Part shown: piece after piece, positions 5,414 to 6,743 of the stretch | Layout: the number at the start of each line of letters is the position of its first letter | Numbering within the stretch: position 1 is the first letter of the stretch | Source: Clostridia bacterium | GTDB taxonomy: Bacteria; Bacillota_A; Clostridia; Oscillospirales; Acutalibacteraceae | Length of the DNA stretch: 6,743 bases | NCBI GenBank assembly: GCA_017390825.1 | Contig: JAFPAK010000183.1 | Span: 1-6,743, forward strand | Direction: 5' to 3' | Translations under genes and position numbers: made by a program | The notes under the pieces: generated by a model | Databases searched by the model: none | What the model was told of the DNA's origin: nothing | The model's input: only the letters and a program-made list of their open reading frames with translations

Positions 5414-6002
5414 AATCAATCGAATTTTAGACATTTCTGACAGTTATCAAGCACCTGAAAAGATGATGTCTATCATACGAGATCCCGAAATAGCAAAACA
5501 GTATTACTTCAAATTTATGAAATTGTTTGATTACGATTTTTCTCGTGAATGGTTTAATGATTATTTTGAGGAAGAGCACGCAGACAGAAAAAACAATAAG
5601 CAGGATTTCACACCAACGTGTGTATCAAATCTTATGGCTGAGATTTTCGGAGATAAAGAAGAACGACAAGAGGGTATTATTTATGAGCCTGCGGCAGGTA
5701 CGGGAAGTACAATTATTGCACATTGGTACAAAGAACATCAAAAGTGCGCTATTTGGAACTACAATCCGTTGAGTTGTTTGTATATTTGTGAAGAGCTTAG
5801 CGACAAGACAATTCCTTTTTTGTTGTTCAATCTTTTAATTCGTGGAATAAATGCTGTTGTTATACACGGAAATACACTTACAAGACAGGCTAAGGCGGTT
5901 TATCATTGTTTCAATGAGGAAAATAATTCAATGGGATTTTCAACACTCTTTGAGTTGCCCAAAAATGAACGAACTGAAACAATGTTTAATGTGCAATTTT
6001 AG
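5379..6002 (+). CDS. Small N6-adenine methylase-fold protein, apparently lacking the NPPY motif
   Basis: The 207-aa product resembles the SAM-binding core of HsdM-type N6-adenine DNA methyltransferases. QDFTP (75-79) corresponds to the conserved phenylalanine-threonine-proline segment before the core, IYEPAAGTGSTII (101-113) to SAM motif I, and the CEELSD (137-142) region and IHGNTLTR (162-169) to later strands. Expected next is motif IV, (D/N)PPY/F; I see none, and the sequence instead runs through QAKAVYHCFNEENNSMGF to a C-terminus at 207. Target-recognition parts are absent too. It may be a SAM-binding regulator, a subunit, or a diverged small methylase. The start is ATG 5379 with AAGGAG at 5362-5367; a TTG at 5340 in the same frame is less likely. 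It overlaps the recombinase gene by 35 bases, suggesting joint expression. Confidence 0.82.
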   Translation: MSKKVTRNLLSEINRILDISDSYQAPEKMMSIIRDPEIAKQYYFKFMKLFDYDFSREWFNDYFEEEHADRKNNKQDFTPTCVSNLMAEIFGDKEERQEGIIYEPAAGTGSTIIAHWYKEHQKCAIWNYNPLSCLYICEELSDKTIPFLLFNLLIRGINAVVIHGNTLTRQAKAVYHCFNEENNSMGFSTLFELPKNERTETMFNVQF

Positions 6003-6015
6003 AAAGGGTGAGAAA

Positions 6016-6228
6016 ATGAGTAAAAATATCAGTTATACGCATTCTAATGGATACACTGGGATTTTATACGGAAAGTCAAGCCTTGCGGTGCAAAATTCAG
6101 AGGGCAGAGAGGTTTTTCATACAGGGTTCAGAAACATCAACACGCTTGACGAATTAAAAAAGTGGCTTGATGATTTTCCGAGGTTTATGAAAATGCTAAA
6201 TCCGTACTGGAGTGATACAGATGATTAA
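6016..6228 (+). CDS. Small hypothetical phage protein, 70 aa
   Basis: The product starts MSKNISYTHSNGYTGILYGK, forms a predicted beta-sheet (YTGILYGKSSLAVQNSEGREVFHTGF) and closes with a helix (TLDELKKWLDDFPRFMKML). It has no cysteines and no membrane segment, and looks like a compact cytoplasmic alpha/beta protein. I have a sense of similar short proteins in Clostridia phages but can name no family or function. The ATG has AAAGGGTGAG at 6003-6012 before it; the frame is open further upstream to 5851, but that part lies inside the methylase-like gene and lacks a site. Its C-terminus, YWSDTDD, matches that of the 3778-4086 gene (DWSDNDD), and the gene overlaps the next one by 8 bases. Confidence 0.78.
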   Translation: MSKNISYTHSNGYTGILYGKSSLAVQNSEGREVFHTGFRNINTLDELKKWLDDFPRFMKMLNPYWSDTDD

Positions 6229-6310
6229 CTTTTTAATCGGCTTGCTTTTAGGCGGTACAATTGGTTTTGCGGTCGCTGCGTTTTGCGTTGCGGCGAAGGA
6301 TAACAAATAA
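6221..6310 (+). CDS. DUF3789-like single-pass membrane microprotein, 29 aa
   Basis: A 29-codon frame encodes a short N-terminus followed at once by one hydrophobic glycine-rich segment (INFLIGLLLGGTIGFAVAAF, residues 2-21) and a short charged end (AAKDNK). Size, the opening MIxFxIGxxxGG, and location in a phage gene series match the DUF3789 family of about 30-residue membrane proteins, for which I know no function. It probably inserts in the cytoplasmic membrane with its C-terminus inside or outside unresolved. The start is supported by TGGAG at 6208-6212 and by the overlap ATGATTAA with the upstream stop; translation is probably coupled. Its small size makes it easy to miss. Confidence 0.72.
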   Translation: MINFLIGLLLGGTIGFAVAAFCVAAKDNK

Positions 6311-6328
6311 TAACGCAGAAATCGCCGC

Positions 6329-6407
6329 TAATGCCCTAAATTTTGATTTTTATTTATCGGCGGTATAATTTCATACCCCGACTACAAAACGCAAATTTGG
6401 GGCGTTA
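6329..6407 (+). ncRNA. Structured element: 15-bp imperfect inverted repeat enclosing a hairpin
   Basis: The arm TAATGCCCTAAATTT (6329-6343) pairs with AAATTTGGGGCGTTA (6393-6407) over 15 positions: 13 Watson-Crick pairs and two G-U pairs in a + strand transcript (T6332-G6404 and T6337-G6399). The 49-base interior holds a second hairpin, 6357-6366 with 6373-6381 (9 pairs, one bulged C at 6361, six-base loop). No T-run follows, so it is not a standard terminator. Whether it works as RNA or as DNA is open: the interior also contains a TATAAT box. I match it to no named RNA family. Confidence 0.5.
6343..6369 (+). promoter_or_regulatory. Candidate promoter for the downstream HTH gene
   Basis: A perfect TATAAT (6364-6369) is preceded 15 bases upstream by TTGATT (6343-6348, 4 of 6 to the -35 consensus). 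The spacer is shorter than the usual 17, which could mean a weak or activator-dependent promoter. It lies between the two arms of the 6329-6407 inverted repeat, which could then be flanking operator sites. A start near 6376 would give a leader of about 58 bases. Confidence 0.4.
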
Positions 6408-6433
6408 CAGGCTAAAACAGAGAGGTGAGAAAA

Positions 6434-6743
6434 ATGACCGAAGCACAAATCAAGGAAATTCAAAGCTTGTTTTACAGTGGAATGACAAAAGCTGAGATTG
6501 CACGACAAATGGGTTGCCCAATAGGGCGTATAAACTATTACACGGGTAAGCAGTATTACAACGTAAAAACACCGAAACACAAGAAAACAGAAGACGCACG
6601 AGAAAAAATCATTTACAAAGGCGTTTATGATTTTTTACAAGAACGTCAAGAACTATCGCTTTATGCGTTTTGCCAACTCGTTTTTAATAAGGCGGAGTTG
6701 TATGACCAAAATAGAATCCATTCCCTGCAAGATTTTTTGCAAG
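6434..6743 (+). CDS. HTH DNA-binding protein, 3' end outside the window
   Basis: The frame runs from ATG 6434 to the window end without a stop (103 codons seen). Residues 5-37 read as a helix-turn-helix: QIKEIQSLFYSGMTKAEIARQMGCPIGRINYY, with the second helix TKAEIARQMG and recognition helix around PIGRINYYTG. A basic linker follows (KTPKHKKTEDAREK, 45-58), then a helical region (about 60-103). The type is that of resolvase-like or terminase-small-subunit-like HTH proteins, and the full length is needed to decide between regulator and packaging or replication roles. A strong site, AGAGGTGAG at 6421-6429, precedes the start. It follows a 123-base gap with a promoter candidate and an inverted repeat, so it may be expressed separately and may bind that repeat. 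Confidence 0.78.
   Translation, partial: MTEAQIKEIQSLFYSGMTKAEIARQMGCPIGRINYYTGKQYYNVKTPKHKKTEDAREKIIYKGVYDFLQERQELSLYAFCQLVFNKAELYDQNRIHSLQDFLQ

Noticed and set aside
5527..5772. Second forward frame inside the methylase-like gene
   Set aside because: Low-complexity shadow of the real frame, without a start signal.
4371..6412. Shared TTACAGGC (4374-4381 and 6405-6412) as attachment-site repeats
   Set aside because: Both copies follow GGC or GGCG, but eight bases is too short for an att core, and the genes between are normal coupled phage genes.
6371..6580. Reverse-strand frame over the last gap and HTH gene
   Set aside because: Covers the inverted repeat and a well-supported forward gene; no domain and no ribosome binding site.
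1..6743. CRISPR array, tRNA, rRNA or insertion sequence
   Set aside because: No regularly spaced repeats, no cloverleaf or CCA-type ends, and no transposase with terminal repeats were seen.

Overview
The window looks like part of the early (replication/recombination) region of a temperate phage or prophage, or a closely related mobile element, from an A+T-rich Gram-positive host, most likely a gut-type Clostridia (Ruminococcus/Eubacterium-like). The grounds are strong GGAGG-type ribosome binding sites, low-GC codon use, TTG starts and the gene content: a DnaC-type helicase loader, a RusA resolvase, an XRE regulator, a YopX-family protein, a tyrosine recombinase, a small N6-methylase-like protein and many short zinc-ribbon proteins. 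All genes I accept lie on the + strand. Most adjoin with overlaps (ATGA, TTGA, ATGTGTAA, ATGATTAA) or gaps of a few bases, so they form translationally coupled blocks.

Layout. Positions 1-1775 hold the 3' part of the helicase loader, a 231-aa protein with a cysteine cluster, RusA and a 56-aa small protein, all overlapping. The XRE-type regulator (1772-2074) follows. The next 170 bases (2075-2244) are non-coding and hold two nearly identical 15-bp dyads plus an extra half-site, overlapping an extended -10 promoter; I read this as a repressor-operated control region. From 2245 to 4348 comes a run of six small genes, five of them encoding four-cysteine or Lar-like zinc-binding proteins and one encoding a YopX-family protein.

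After a 66-base gap with a short perfect dyad, a complete tyrosine recombinase (4415-5413) overlaps a small methylase-fold protein that lacks an evident NPPY motif (5379-6002). A 70-aa protein and a 29-aa single-membrane-segment protein of DUF3789 type (6221-6310) follow. A 123-base gap (6311-6433) contains the most striking non-coding element: a 15-bp inverted repeat, with both imperfections compensated as G-U pairs, enclosing a 9-bp bulged hairpin and a perfect TATAAT box. It leads into an HTH protein that runs off the window end.

How the parts may work together (inference): the loader and RusA serve phage DNA replication and branched-DNA resolution. The XRE protein may act on the operator cluster just downstream of its own gene to control the zinc-ribbon block. 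The recombinase/methylase pair and the structured element before the last gene look like a second regulated module. The many zinc ribbons have no known function, but they are the main theme of the window.
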